Below are positions 1-9,138 of a DNA stretch of 64,000 bases, piece after piece; position 1 is the stretch's first letter, and every line of letters starts with the position of its first letter. The stretch spans positions 3,968,001-4,032,000 of the forward strand of contig NZ_CP181045.1 of the NCBI RefSeq assembly GCF_047795645.1, given 5' to 3'. The notes under the pieces are model-generated. The model was not told where the DNA came from and did no database searches. It worked only from the letters and a program-made list of their open reading frames with translations. The stretch is from Salipaludibacillus sp047795645 (GTDB lineage: Bacteria; Bacillota; Bacilli; Bacillales; Salisediminibacteriaceae). The translations under genes were made by a program, and so were the position numbers.

Positions 1-1
1 T

Positions 2-85
2 GAAACGCGACCGACAGCAGATAACGAGACGGAAGAAGGTCGTGCGAAAAATCGGAGAGTCGAGGTGTGGATTGAACAGCATTAA
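2..85 (+). CDS. C-terminal fragment of an OmpA-like domain protein (cut by window edge)
   Basis: Open from the window edge to TAA at 83-85. The reading frame gives TADNETEEGRAKNRRVEVWI, which is the end of an OmpA/MotB-type peptidoglycan-binding domain (the NRRVE motif). It closely matches the end of the OmpA domain in the lipoprotein at 28087-29973 (IADNDTEEGRAQNRRVEI). The gene upstream is probably another lipoprotein of this family. Everything before the window is unseen. Confidence 0.75.
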   Translation, partial: ETRPTADNETEEGRAKNRRVEVWIEQH

Positions 86-168
86 TGATGAGGTGTTTAT
101 TAAAATCACTAGGGCCTGATACCGTAGTAATTTCTTTGGAGGATTGTTTAATTAATGGAGGATTTTAA

Positions 169-786
169 ATGAGGGAAAAAAAATATATTGCTAAAGAAGC
201 GGAGGCAACTCTTCATGGATTTTGGGCGATGTTATTCTTGCCTATTATTGGGGGAGCACTTGCTACTACGAATCCTGAGCCATCAATTATCTATGGCTCA
301 GCAAGTCTCATTTTGGTCGGCCTACTCATTCTATGGACAATTTACGGAAGAATAATGAATAGGTGGAAAATAATTGGTTGGGTTCAACTTCATTGTATTA
401 TTTGCAACCATGTGGGGACTGGTTTGCTTTTAGTTGGAATTTGGAGATACTTTGGAGCAATTAGTTCTATCGGTGTCCTGTTTCTTATCATCTACCTTTC
501 TTCTACTATCATTCCATACATCTACCGGAAAGAATTTTTTGATGCAATGTGGGGGCGCGGAGGAAATAAAAAATTATTTCCTCTTATCTTTAGCGTGTTT
601 TGTCTAGCAGCATTGATTGCAGGTGGTAGCTCATATGGAGCAATGTTAGCGAGCGTGCGCTTATATGGTGAAGAAATTTCGCAACTCCGCTATAGCTTTG
701 CTGGTATTTTTGTTAGTATATTTTTAAATTTGTTTTTTTCTGGATTTTGGACTATGGCCAAAGGTGAGATTAACTTAAAATCATGA
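169..786 (+). CDS. Multi-pass membrane protein of unknown function
   Basis: A 205-residue protein with about six hydrophobic segments (roughly 18-35, 40-60, 68-88, 92-113, 136-158 and 175-196) and a basic N-terminus. The ATG follows a TGGAGG ribosome site in a leader reading TTTAATTAATGGAGG. I do not recognise the family. A frameshifted paralogue lies at 1025-1678 with the same leader, and both sit beside OmpA-domain lipoprotein genes, so the membrane protein and lipoprotein may work together in the envelope. This pairing is inferred from layout only. Confidence 0.7.
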   Translation: MREKKYIAKEAEATLHGFWAMLFLPIIGGALATTNPEPSIIYGSASLILVGLLILWTIYGRIMNRWKIIGWVQLHCIICNHVGTGLLLVGIWRYFGAISSIGVLFLIIYLSSTIIPYIYRKEFFDAMWGRGGNKKLFPLIFSVFCLAALIAGGSSYGAMLASVRLYGEEISQLRYSFAGIFVSIFLNLFFSGFWTMAKGEINLKS

Positions 787-802
787 AAATAAGAATGAAG
801 TA

Positions 803-928
803 ATGAATTTTAATCGATTCATATTTATCTTATTTGTGCTGTTAGCCGAGTGTTCAAAAAAAAATAATGGAAATGAAGTAGAAGTATTAGCACTAGAGAA
901 TAATTTGGAAAACAACGAAATTAACTAG
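803..928 (+). pseudogene. Lipoprotein remnant, signal peptide and short tail only
   Basis: A 41-residue frame reading MNFNRFIFILFVLLAECSKK then acidic residues. It has a lipoprotein signal peptide with a lipobox-like LAEC, then stops at 926-928. It resembles the first 40 residues of the OmpA-domain lipoprotein at 1781 and occupies the equivalent place after the membrane-protein gene. I read it as the stub of a lipoprotein gene that lost its body. A genuine small lipoprotein is the alternative. Confidence 0.45.
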
Positions 929-1024
929 CACTTCTAATATTATTTCAATGAGTAATTCTAAGTATTTTTAAGTGGAGATTTCTACTCACTAAAAGGTGGG
1001 TTATTTAATTAATGGAGGGTTATC

Positions 1025-1678
1025 ATGAAGGAGAAAAGGTATATTCCTAAACAATTGGAGCAGGCCAGTAAATTGTTCTCAAGTTTTTTAATTATTCCTC
1101 TTGCTGGACTACGTTTGTTGCGGGGGAAGTTGATGAGCCCTCTGTATACCAAAAGGTCGGCGTGATTCTATTTGGTGCGATGGTATTGTGGACAGTTTAT
1201 GGATATATAATGAAAAAATGGGAATTTATTGGTTGGATAAACCTCTACATACTTATATGTTGCTATCTTGGTAGTGGTTTGCTTTTTGTCAGCGTTTGGA
1301 GGGATTTTGGAGAAACTACATTTTTAGGAATCGCTCTCCTCGGATTATACCTTTCTTCAACTTGGATTCCATATATATCGCAAAGAGTTTTTTGAAGCGA
1401 TATGGGGAGGGAAGGGCACTGAACATAAGAGGATATTTAATCTAATAGGCGTTCTTCTAATTATCGGAACATTCGTCTCAGCCGGTGCATCTTATGCTTC
1501 AATACAACTTAGTGAACAAGTTTATGGGGTGGAAATCACGCAAATGCGCTCTCAAATAGCAGCCATATTTATTTTTATTTTTTTTAATTTAATATTTACA
1601 GGGGGATGGAGAATTATCAAAGGGGAAGATGTTAAAGAAAATGAAAGTAAGAGAAACGACAATAAAGCTAAAGGTTAA
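1025..1678 (+). pseudogene. Frameshifted paralogue of the membrane protein at 169-786
   Basis: Starts ATG with GGAGGG upstream (MKEKRYIPKQ, compare MREKKYIAKE in the intact copy). Homology to the 169-786 protein runs the whole length but crosses frames twice. One base is lost near 1107-1112 (the first frame ends at TGA about 1162). Two bases are lost in a short TA run near 1372-1378, where PYIYRKEFF would otherwise be read. The final frame ends at TAA 1676-1678. It is a recent pseudogene unless sequencing errors produced the indels. Confidence 0.75.
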
Positions 1679-1780
1679 TAAGAAGATAGAAATTTATTTT
1701 TCTCAAAATTGCTGTCGATAGCTTCTACTTAGACAAACGAAATAAAAATGATTTTCAGATTATCTAATGGGGTGAGTACT

Positions 1781-3220
1781 TTGATACGGAAACTTTATAT
1801 ATTACTTTTTCTAGCACTAGTGATTGGGTGTTCAAATAATGAAGAGTCATTGGAGACCGAGTCAATACAAAACGAAGATGAAAATGAACAAGAAAATGAG
1901 AATGACATCTATGAAATTAAACAGGAAACGAATCAAGAAAACCTAAATAATGAAGAGAATATGAACGAGGAAGTTGTAGAGGAATTTACGGAAGAGGTGA
2001 TGATGGAAGCTTCAGTTGAGATTACAGATGATAAAATTGTTGTAAACGGTCAGAGTAATCTTCTAGAAGGAAACACTATCGATGGGCAGATGTATAATAA
2101 TCCATTTAGAATTCGAGCTCCAATGGGGGTTTTTGATCGAGAAAATGTGAATCATGATGGATCTTTCTTGTTTGAGTTTAATCATCCAGCTAGCGATCAA
2201 GGGTTTTATGAGATTGAAATAACGGTAAGTCCAACCTCTCAATATGGTGATTTAGACGAAATTTATGGTGAATCTGGTGAGAACATCCGAGGCCCACTTA
2301 CATATAAACGTGAGGAAATCAGATCCGATAATATTCTGCATAGGGCTAGGCTCTCTAAGGTTTTTTATTTTGAGGACGAATTAACGGAATTTCAAATAAC
2401 TGCGCCAGACAGAGAAGAAGTACCTGAAGACTATGGTGAAACGGAAGTATGGATTGACGTAGAAGTGACAAATGATCACAAGTATTTTTATCTAGAAGGT
2501 AAGACGAATTTACTCGAAGGAACAGTTCTAGATGGGATGTACTACGGAGGACCTGATTCACACTTGCCTCAATTAAGTATAGGAGGTAATTTTCGTACAA
2601 GGGTTGAACCTGATGGCACCTTTTACTTAACGACTCGTTATTTAGATTTAAAGGAAGAGGGATACATTAAATTGAGTTCTTGGCAATCTAGCTTGCATAC
2701 TTTAAGCAATAATTCGGAACTGATTTATGGTGAGGGCTTCGAAAAAATGACAGGGGAACATGTCATAAGTGATGACGGTGAAAATAAAATAGAGATGATA
2801 TTGCACCCAGATGTACCTGGTGTGACTGCTCCAGAGTCAGCGATGGTAACTGCTTATGGTGATGAAACGAAAGTCCAGGTGCCTGACGATGTATTATTTG
2901 ATTATGATGAAAGCAAGTTGAAAGAGGATGCAGAAGAAGTACTTTCAGAGATTATCGAGATTCTAGAGGAATTGGCTGAAGGTACAACAGTTTTTATCAA
3001 CGGTCATACAGACAATGAGGGTGATCCAGATTATAATATGGGATTATCTGAAGAGCGAGCCGAGTCAGTGAAAAATTATCTCGAGAAGAATGGAGATATC
3101 GGATCCCTGGGTATCGAAAAACATGGGTATGGTGAAACACAACCGGTGGAGTCTAACGAGGACTCTAAGGGTAGACAAAAAAATCGTCGCGTAGAGATTG
3201 TTATTAATCCGAACGATTAG
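1781..3220 (+). CDS. Lipoprotein with C-terminal OmpA-like peptidoglycan-binding domain
   Basis: 479 residues from a TTG at 1781, chosen because GGGGTG lies 7 bases upstream and it gives a clean lipoprotein signal (MIRKLYILLFLALVIGC, Cys17). An in-frame ATG at 1748 is the alternative. A long acidic Glu/Asn-rich linker (~20-80) follows. Next come two similar extracellular segments that each begin with an xxV.G.(S/T)NLLEG.(T/V).DG motif. The C-terminal ~100 residues form an OmpA domain (FDYDESKL, INGHTDNEGD, SEERAESV, QKNRRVEI). It is expected on the outer membrane face, binding peptidoglycan. A terminator follows at 3230. Partner and exact role are unknown. Confidence 0.8.
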   Translation: MIRKLYILLFLALVIGCSNNEESLETESIQNEDENEQENENDIYEIKQETNQENLNNEENMNEEVVEEFTEEVMMEASVEITDDKIVVNGQSNLLEGNTIDGQMYNNPFRIRAPMGVFDRENVNHDGSFLFEFNHPASDQGFYEIEITVSPTSQYGDLDEIYGESGENIRGPLTYKREEIRSDNILHRARLSKVFYFEDELTEFQITAPDREEVPEDYGETEVWIDVEVTNDHKYFYLEGKTNLLEGTVLDGMYYGGPDSHLPQLSIGGNFRTRVEPDGTFYLTTRYLDLKEEGYIKLSSWQSSLHTLSNNSELIYGEGFEKMTGEHVISDDGENKIEMILHPDVPGVTAPESAMVTAYGDETKVQVPDDVLFDYDESKLKEDAEEVLSEIIEILEELAEGTTVFINGHTDNEGDPDYNMGLSEERAESVKNYLEKNGDIGSLGIEKHGYGETQPVESNEDSKGRQKNRRVEIVINPND

Positions 3221-3229
3221 AATAGTTGT

Positions 3230-3275
3230 GATGATAGGAGAACAAAGCTTAAGATCCTATCATCCTTTTAATTTT
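3230..3275 (+). terminator. Rho-independent terminator
   Basis: Perfect 10-bp stem GATGATAGGA / TCCTATCATC followed by a T-rich run, ten bases after the lipoprotein stop codon. Confidence 0.8.
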
Positions 3276-3438
3276 TTACTTTTAACGATAAATTAAGTAT
3301 TATGGATGTATAGGGCTAATAAAGGTTGAATTTGTGACGTTGAATAACTTATCAGCTGACTATTTGTGATTAAGTGAACAATAGAAAATCTACAAATAAA
3401 ATCAAATTGGTTCAACCGATTTGAAGGAGGAATATCAA

Positions 3439-4422
3439 ATGAGTTTTAAAGCATTTGTAATTAGAAAAGAAGATGATAACCTTACATCTGGAGTGGAGAC
3501 GTGGGAAGAGTCGATGCTGTCAGAAGGGGAAGTGACAATAGCAGTATCCTATTCGAGTGTGAATTATAAAGATGCAATCGTCGGTCAATTAGGCCAATTA
3601 GCTAATTTCTATCCGTTAATTCCAGGTATAGACTTGGCAGGTACGATTGTCTCGTCGAAGGATTCACGTTTCAAGGATGGCGATGCGGTAATCGCAACGA
3701 GTTATAAAATAGGAACAGGTCACCATGGCGGTTTCAGTGAAGTTGCTCGTGTTCCCGCTGATTGGGTTGTCCCGCTTCCAGACGGACTAACATTAAAAGA
3801 ATCAATGATACTCGGAACTGCTGGATTAACAGCAGCACTTTCGATTCAAAGGTTAGAGGATAATGGGTTGACTCCGGAGAGTGGACCTGTTGTTGTAGCT
3901 GGAGCAACTGGAGGCGTTGGTAGCCTTGCTGTTGCAATGTTAGCGAAACGAGGATACGACGTAACAGCGAGCACTGGCAAAAAAGAGGAGCACGACTTCT
4001 TATATGAGTTGGGTGCAAAAAATGTGATAAGTCGCGAAGAGTTAACCTCCTCTGAAAATAAACCAACTCGTGCTCAACAATGGGCGGGTGCAGTCGATCC
4101 CGTAGGTGGGCAAACTCTCGCTTATATCCTGAGCACGCTGAAAAGAGGCGGATCTGTTGCGACAAGTGGATTTACGGCAGGCAGCGATGTAGAAACAAAT
4201 GTGATTCCATTTATCGGACGAGGTGTCAATTGGCTAGGAATTGATTCGGTCACATGTGACATGCCGAAGCGAAAGCAAGCGTGGAATCGCTTAGCAACAG
4301 ACCTTAAACTAGACAATCTTGAGTCAATTGCTAATGAAGTCGGCATAGACGAGTTAACGGAAGTGTTCCCGAAATTATTAGCCGGTCAAATGAAGGGAAG
4401 AACGCTCGTTACATTTGAATAA
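3439..4422 (+). CDS. Zinc-independent MDR oxidoreductase, YhdH/AcuI (acrylyl-CoA reductase) type
   Basis: 327 residues from ATG 3439 (MSFKAFVIRK). An upstream in-frame TTG at 3421 overlaps the AAGGAGG ribosome site and is rejected. The fold is GroES-like N-domain plus Rossmann domain with the nucleotide motif GATGGVGSLA (about residues 153-162). SVNYKDAI near residue 45 and PGIDLAGTI near residue 67 are typical of the YhdH/YhfP/AcuI quinone-oxidoreductase-like branch, which reduces acrylyl-CoA or related enoyl substrates with NADPH. No zinc-binding cysteine cluster is present, as expected. Monocistronic, with a terminator directly after it. The substrate in this host is not determinable. Confidence 0.85.
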   Translation: MSFKAFVIRKEDDNLTSGVETWEESMLSEGEVTIAVSYSSVNYKDAIVGQLGQLANFYPLIPGIDLAGTIVSSKDSRFKDGDAVIATSYKIGTGHHGGFSEVARVPADWVVPLPDGLTLKESMILGTAGLTAALSIQRLEDNGLTPESGPVVVAGATGGVGSLAVAMLAKRGYDVTASTGKKEEHDFLYELGAKNVISREELTSSENKPTRAQQWAGAVDPVGGQTLAYILSTLKRGGSVATSGFTAGSDVETNVIPFIGRGVNWLGIDSVTCDMPKRKQAWNRLATDLKLDNLESIANEVGIDELTEVFPKLLAGQMKGRTLVTFE

Positions 4423-4441
4423 GTGAACTAAAACATTGATA

Positions 4442-4472
4442 AAAGCCCTCTGCCTAGGAGGGCTTTTTATTT
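4442..4472 (+). terminator. Rho-independent terminator
   Basis: Stem AAAGCCCTC / GAGGGCTTT with a short loop and T run, 20 bases after the AcuI-like gene. It may also serve the converging UbiD gene. Confidence 0.85.
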
Positions 4473-4528
4473 ACTTGTTTTTGAAAATTATTTTGACATC
4501 CAAAAAAATCTTATCCAATGACAACTCT

Positions 4529-6352
4529 TTACACATTCAAGTCACCCAAACTAGCGCCATATGCAAAGAAACGCTCAATCCTATGGTCAACTGTGGGATC
4601 TTCGACTAGAGGTGGAGCATGATGTGGTTTGATGCGAGCGTCGATAATCATGTTGTCGCAGCCCCAATGCTTATTTTTGAAAAAGCTGTTCACGCCGTGT
4701 ATGTCATGTGACGGATTGCTTCGTGTAAACGTCGCCCACAGAAAATTACTGATCGTTTTACTCATAAAGGAACTGTCGTCGCAGACAATAATTAAGGGAC
4801 AAGAATCAAGCGTGCCACTTGCTTGCACCTCGTCAGATAGCTTTTGCATTTGTTGTTCCGTAGTTGCTTCATCTTTAAATTCAGGTCCTTGCAATGCAAT
4901 AACACCTGGCATGACGAGTTGTGCATTGCTGAATGCTGATACATTCATTAAGACGTCTGGAACATCCGTACACAATTCGCGTTTTTTATCTCCGTAAGCA
5001 GCAATAACCACTTTGCTTCCGCTATTTAATTCTTTGCTTGAATAATCAAGCGTATCGATCGTTGTGTTCGTTTGGAAATGAAGGTCACGATGTAAGTCGA
5101 GACGTTCAAGAATATATGCTAAAAAATCTGCTTCTTTGTGTGTGTCAAGCGGCTCGTCTTGTTCAGCAGTTATAAAAAGAAATTTAGCTAAACTAAGTTG
5201 GTTCGTACCTAAAATTCGATTTGCAATCGTTAAAATTTCAGCAGGTCGTTTTGCGTTTTCAAATGGCGTATAACGTTCGCTACCAATTGCAAACAATAAC
5301 GGATGAACACCTGCTTCATCCACGGCATGTACCTCTTGTACACCTGGAATTTCTTGCTTTATCGCTTCACCAGTCATTTCGTGAATGACTGCACCGAAAG
5401 ACGTATCCTCCTGTGGAGGACGACCGACGACGGTGAATGGAAGGATCGCATTCTCCTTGGCATATACTTTGTGCACCTTCATCACTGGAAACTCATGCGT
5501 CAAACTGTAGTAACCGAGATGGTCACCAAACGGTCCTTCTGGTTTCGTATCATTCGGATAAATGTCGCCCGTAATCACAAAGTCAGCATCATGACTCACG
5601 CAATAACCATCGATGTAGCTATAACGGAAGTGACGTCCAGCCAGTAACCCGGCAAAGGTCATTTCACTCAATCCTTCAGGAAGCGGCATGACAGCAGCTA
5701 ATGTATGCGAAGGAGGTCCACCAACGAAGATACTTACTTTCAGTGGCTCACCTTTTTTTACTGCTTTGCTTTGGTGTATGCCAATTCCACGATGAATTTG
5801 GTAATGTAAGCCGATTTCTTCATTTTCATTATAGTCATTCCCACTTAGCTGGACACGATACATCCCTAAATTGGAATTCATGATTCCTGATTTGTCAGGA
5901 TCTTCTGTATACACTTGAGGCAGAGTGATAAATGCACCGCCATCCATCGGCCAAGATTTAATTTGCGGAATGTCTGATATATTAATTTCTTTCCCTTTGT
6001 ATGAGCGCCCCTTAAGTGGCAATGCTTTTGCTCCAGCAAATCCTGTACTAATATTTTTTAATGGGTGTTTAATAACACTCATCGGGTCATTTCTGACTGC
6101 GATTGCATCTTGCGCGGAGTTCCATGTTTTGCGAAAAATAAATTTGCTACGCTCGACAGTTCCAAATAAATTGGAAACAGCACAATATTTCGATCCCTTC
6201 ACATTTTCAAAAAGCAATGCAGGACCACGCGCTTGATACACTTTCAAATGAATCGCTGCCATTTCAAGGTCAGGATCGACCTCTTCTTTAATACGAATCA
6301 GGTGACCGTGTTTTTCCAGATCAATAATACATTCTTCCAGGTGACGGTACAT
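4529..6352 (-). CDS. UbiD-family decarboxylase
   Basis: 607 residues from ATG at 6352 (MYRHLEECIIDLEKHGHLIR), chosen because a GGAG lies 10 bases upstream. An ATG 15 codons further out (6397) has no ribosome site. Family features include the N-terminal RGPALLFENV segment (~40), the IHRGIGIHQ and VGGPP.H.LAA core (~185-215), EGPFGDHLGYY (~270) and the FTVVGRPPQED segment (~305). UbiD enzymes use prenylated FMN to decarboxylate aromatic or unsaturated acids. This long form (~600 aa) is common in Bacillaceae beside no obvious partner. No UbiX (flavin prenyltransferase) gene is in the window. Substrate unknown. Confidence 0.85.
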   Translation of the reverse strand: MYRHLEECIIDLEKHGHLIRIKEEVDPDLEMAAIHLKVYQARGPALLFENVKGSKYCAVSNLFGTVERSKFIFRKTWNSAQDAIAVRNDPMSVIKHPLKNISTGFAGAKALPLKGRSYKGKEINISDIPQIKSWPMDGGAFITLPQVYTEDPDKSGIMNSNLGMYRVQLSGNDYNENEEIGLHYQIHRGIGIHQSKAVKKGEPLKVSIFVGGPPSHTLAAVMPLPEGLSEMTFAGLLAGRHFRYSYIDGYCVSHDADFVITGDIYPNDTKPEGPFGDHLGYYSLTHEFPVMKVHKVYAKENAILPFTVVGRPPQEDTSFGAVIHEMTGEAIKQEIPGVQEVHAVDEAGVHPLLFAIGSERYTPFENAKRPAEILTIANRILGTNQLSLAKFLFITAEQDEPLDTHKEADFLAYILERLDLHRDLHFQTNTTIDTLDYSSKELNSGSKVVIAAYGDKKRELCTDVPDVLMNVSAFSNAQLVMPGVIALQGPEFKDEATTEQQMQKLSDEVQASGTLDSCPLIIVCDDSSFMSKTISNFLWATFTRSNPSHDIHGVNSFFKNKHWGCDNMIIDARIKPHHAPPLVEDPTVDHRIERFFAYGASLGDLNV

Positions 6353-6667
6353 AAATGAAGGACTCCAATCTTTGTAAATTTGTATGAAAACGTACATTAT
6401 TAGTTAATTTAAGTCGTATATATCAACTATTGTACGTCATTTTAGGGAAAAATGCTGAAATGGAGGCTTTTTGCACAAAAAAGTGTTGTGTTTGCACAAA
6501 CGTTACGTTTTATGCTGGATTTCTGTCACTCTTTGCACAAAAACAAAGGTTCTATGCTGAAACATCCTAATTTGGTTCTTCCCTCTGATACCATATATTT
6601 GTCCTTATGAAAAAGCTCATTCCATCAACACTAAGGGTATGAATTTGTATCACAAAGGAGTGCTCGA
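6353..6667. other. Intergenic region with short degenerate repeats
   Basis: No gene seen. It contains three copies of ATGCTG (6452, 6512, 6554) alternating with TTTGCACAAA-type palindromic words (around 6470, 6491 and 6531), spaced 40-60 bases apart. It must hold the divergent promoters of the UbiD gene and ybaK. A ribosome site AAAGGAG precedes ybaK at about 6654. Confidence 0.5.
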
Positions 6668-7111
6668 ATGGGGATGAATGTCGATTTTACACTAGGAGAA
6701 AAACGTAAAGAGAAACAATGGAAATATCAACGGAGCATGCTCCGCACGTTATCGATAAACGACATGAAAAAAGATGTTCAGCGACGATTTTTCGCTCATG
6801 AGGGAGAAGAGACAGTTTCGCAACTTTACTTGCAGGATTTTTGCCTTGATATGGGAATTGATACGTTCCTGTTAGGTGCAGAATTTGCTCGTTTTGGTTA
6901 TTATGGTGAATCGGAATATAAGGTTATGCAACGATGTCCGGAAGAAATTAATGCACAAATTGATCAGACGGTAGCGCAATTTACTGCTTGGTTGAATTTG
7001 GATGAAGCGCAAGCAAACGTTTATAAAGATGTAGCTACAGGCTATATTTACGAATGGTGGCGCCAAGGTTTTGATGAAGGAAAGAAAAGATATCAGTTAA
7101 AACTTCATTAG
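6668..7111 (+). CDS. ybaK: YbaK-like protein, DUF2521
   Basis: 147-residue soluble protein with an ATG behind AAAGGAGTGCTCGA. Size, composition and position directly upstream of cwlD match B. subtilis ybaK (DUF2521), whose function is unknown. It contains a basic N-terminus and a helical body ending in YEWWRQGFDEGKKRY. It is probably transcribed independently of cwlD, 66 bases downstream. The name rests mainly on synteny. Confidence 0.7.
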   Translation: MGMNVDFTLGEKRKEKQWKYQRSMLRTLSINDMKKDVQRRFFAHEGEETVSQLYLQDFCLDMGIDTFLLGAEFARFGYYGESEYKVMQRCPEEINAQIDQTVAQFTAWLNLDEAQANVYKDVATGYIYEWWRQGFDEGKKRYQLKLH

Positions 7112-7177
7112 AGCAAGTAATTCACACATATTTTTCCCATTGTCCCATATATATAGTACAGGCAAGGAGGGGACAAG

Positions 7178-7897
7178 ATGAAAAAATGGTGGGGATTGCT
7201 TGGGATAGCCTTTATCATTGCGGTAGGTATGGTTTTAACTCCTTTGTTTATAACAACGGAAGATTCAACAGGTTATGGATTGCCACTTTCAGGAAAAATG
7301 ATGATACTCGATCCGGGGCACGGAGGTATCGATGGTGGAGCAAGCTCAAAATCGGGACTATTAGAAAAAGACGTTAGCCTTGAAATTAGCCTCCATCTTC
7401 GCGATTTTTTGCAAGAAGCGGGAGCATTGGTAGTCATGACAAGGGAAGAAGATAAGGATTTGGCCGCTTCTGACACGAAACAAGTCCGTTCTCGTAAGGT
7501 GGAGGATTTAAAAGCACGAGTTAGCCTAATAAATGAGTCGGATGCTGATTTCTACATCAGCCTGCACTTAAATGCCATTGGGGAGCCAAGATGGAGCGGG
7601 GCACAAACGTTTTATAATCGCGCCATCGAAGAGAATGAAGCGTTAGCTAAGCACGTTCAAAATGAACTAGTAAGAAATTTAGAGAACACGACACGGCTAG
7701 CAAAGCCGATTCACAATGTTTATCTCATTCAGCAAGCAGCGATTCCAGGAGCTCTCGTTGAAGTTGGCTTTCTTTCCAACCCCGAGGAAGCAGCAGCACT
7801 TGCGACAGAGGATTATCAACAAAAAATCGCAGCCTCCATATACAATGGACTGTTAAGATATACAAACAACGAGCCTTTTCCTGATGAAGCAGGATAG
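7178..7897 (+). CDS. cwlD: Germination-specific N-acetylmuramoyl-L-alanine amidase CwlD
   Basis: 239 residues. An N-terminal membrane anchor or signal (7-26) is followed by an Amidase_3 domain. Zinc-ligand motifs are visible: LDPGHGGIDGG (His48), a glutamate in SGLLEKDVSLEI (~63), and SLHLNA (~129). The catalytic glutamate lies in LVEVGFLSN (~195). CwlD cleaves peptide side chains in the forespore so that PdaA can make muramic-delta-lactam of the spore cortex, needed for germination. Ribosome site GGAGGGGAC. Context with gerD, kbaA and pdaB supports the sporulation role. Confidence 0.92.
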   Translation: MKKWWGLLGIAFIIAVGMVLTPLFITTEDSTGYGLPLSGKMMILDPGHGGIDGGASSKSGLLEKDVSLEISLHLRDFLQEAGALVVMTREEDKDLAASDTKQVRSRKVEDLKARVSLINESDADFYISLHLNAIGEPRWSGAQTFYNRAIEENEALAKHVQNELVRNLENTTRLAKPIHNVYLIQQAAIPGALVEVGFLSNPEEAAALATEDYQQKIAASIYNGLLRYTNNEPFPDEAG

Positions 7898-8019
7898 GCT
7901 TTCTTTTCTCTTTGGAGTGTGACCTAGATCAACATAACCAGGGTTAATGTATGTTATAATATCCACGTAGTGTAGTGGAAAACAAATACATAAATGATTA
8001 TATAAAGGATGGTGTCTCC

Positions 8020-9072
8020 ATGTTAACAGAAGAAGAAGTGTTAAAGGCGTTAGAATCTGTTCAAGACCCACATTTGAAAAAGCCGTTGTTGGAAATAGAT
8101 GCGGTCAAAGAAGTGAAAATTAAAGAAAAGCTCGTGAGTTTGAAGCTGGCGATTGCGCAACCTGGAACTGCTGAACAAATGCAGTTACAACAGGAAGTAG
8201 TTACTGCAATCAAAGGTGCCGGTGCTGATTCCGTTGGCCTTCGTTTCGAGAAGTTGTCCGACGAAGAATTGGAAAAACACGGTGCAGGGACTCAAGAGGA
8301 TGAAGAAGGCAAGTCGCTTCTCGATAACAAGAATACGACATTTATTGCTGTTACTAGTGGAAAAGGTGGCGTAGGAAAATCAACGGTATCCGTCAACCTT
8401 GCTACGTCATTAGCTCGACAAGGAAAAAAAGTAGGAATTATTGATGCAGATATTTATGGTTTCAGTGTTCCTGATATGATGGGAATTGAAGAGCGGCCGA
8501 AAGTAGTAGGGCAACGCATTTACCCTGTGACTCGTTTTGATGTTCAAGTTATTTCCATGGGATTCTTTGTTGAAGATAATTCCCCAATCATATGGCGTGG
8601 CCCAATGCTTGGGAAAATGTTGAATAACTTCTTCAATGAAGTTGAATGGGATGAATTAGACTACTTAGTGTTAGATTTACCTCCTGGTACAGGCGATGTT
8701 GCATTAGATATTCATTCGATGCTTCCTCATTCGAAGGAAATTGTTGTGACGACACCTCACGCAACTGCGGCGTTCGTCGCTGCAAGAGCAGGGGCGATGG
8801 CATTGAAAACGGAGCATGAAATTCTAGGTGTGGTGGAAAACATGGCATATTTTGAAAGTAAATTAACAAATGAAAAAGAGTATGTCTTTGGTACAGGTGG
8901 AGGAGATAAGCTTGCAGAAGAATTGCAAACAGAAATCCTTTCGCGAATCCCATTAGGTCAGCCTGAGATTGATAAAGAAAACTTTGCACCATCTGTTTAC
9001 GATCAAAATCATCCTATCGGGAAGATTTACACAGAGATGGCAGAGAAAATAATCAAGAAAACAGAAGAATAA
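8020..9072 (+). CDS. salA: Mrp/NBP35-family ATP-binding protein (SalA)
   Basis: 350 residues from ATG 8020 (MLTEEEVLKAL) with AAAGGA upstream. The in-frame GTG at 7975 has no ribosome site. The N-terminal DUF59/MIP18-type domain (1-85) is followed by a P-loop ATPase with deviant Walker A GKGGVGKSTVSVNL (~115) and LVLDLPPGTGD (~215). Mrp proteins carry or transfer Fe-S clusters. In B. subtilis SalA (same position) also represses scoC. The usual C-terminal CxxC of Fe-S carrier Mrp proteins is not seen here, which fits the SalA branch. A terminator follows at 9074. Confidence 0.88.
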   Translation: MLTEEEVLKALESVQDPHLKKPLLEIDAVKEVKIKEKLVSLKLAIAQPGTAEQMQLQQEVVTAIKGAGADSVGLRFEKLSDEELEKHGAGTQEDEEGKSLLDNKNTTFIAVTSGKGGVGKSTVSVNLATSLARQGKKVGIIDADIYGFSVPDMMGIEERPKVVGQRIYPVTRFDVQVISMGFFVEDNSPIIWRGPMLGKMLNNFFNEVEWDELDYLVLDLPPGTGDVALDIHSMLPHSKEIVVTTPHATAAFVAARAGAMALKTEHEILGVVENMAYFESKLTNEKEYVFGTGGGDKLAEELQTEILSRIPLGQPEIDKENFAPSVYDQNHPIGKIYTEMAEKIIKKTEE

Positions 9073-9073
9073 T

Positions 9074-9120
9074 AAAAACCCCCGTTTAGAGTGGAGAAAA
9101 CCATTCTGAACGGGGTTTTT
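9074..9120 (+). terminator. Rho-independent terminator after salA
   Basis: Long stem AACCCCCGTTTAGA / TCTGAACGGGGTT flanked by A and T runs. The symmetric A/T tails allow bidirectional use with the converging gerD. Confidence 0.88.
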
Positions 9121-9138
9121 CAATGGTGTTTCATTGAG

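Noticed and set aside
4629..4997. Plus-strand frames within the UbiD gene
   Set aside because: Shadows of a well-conserved enzyme gene on the other strand; no translation signals.
8633..8992. 119-codon minus-strand frame opposite salA
   Set aside because: Antisense of the conserved Mrp ATPase domain, no start signal.
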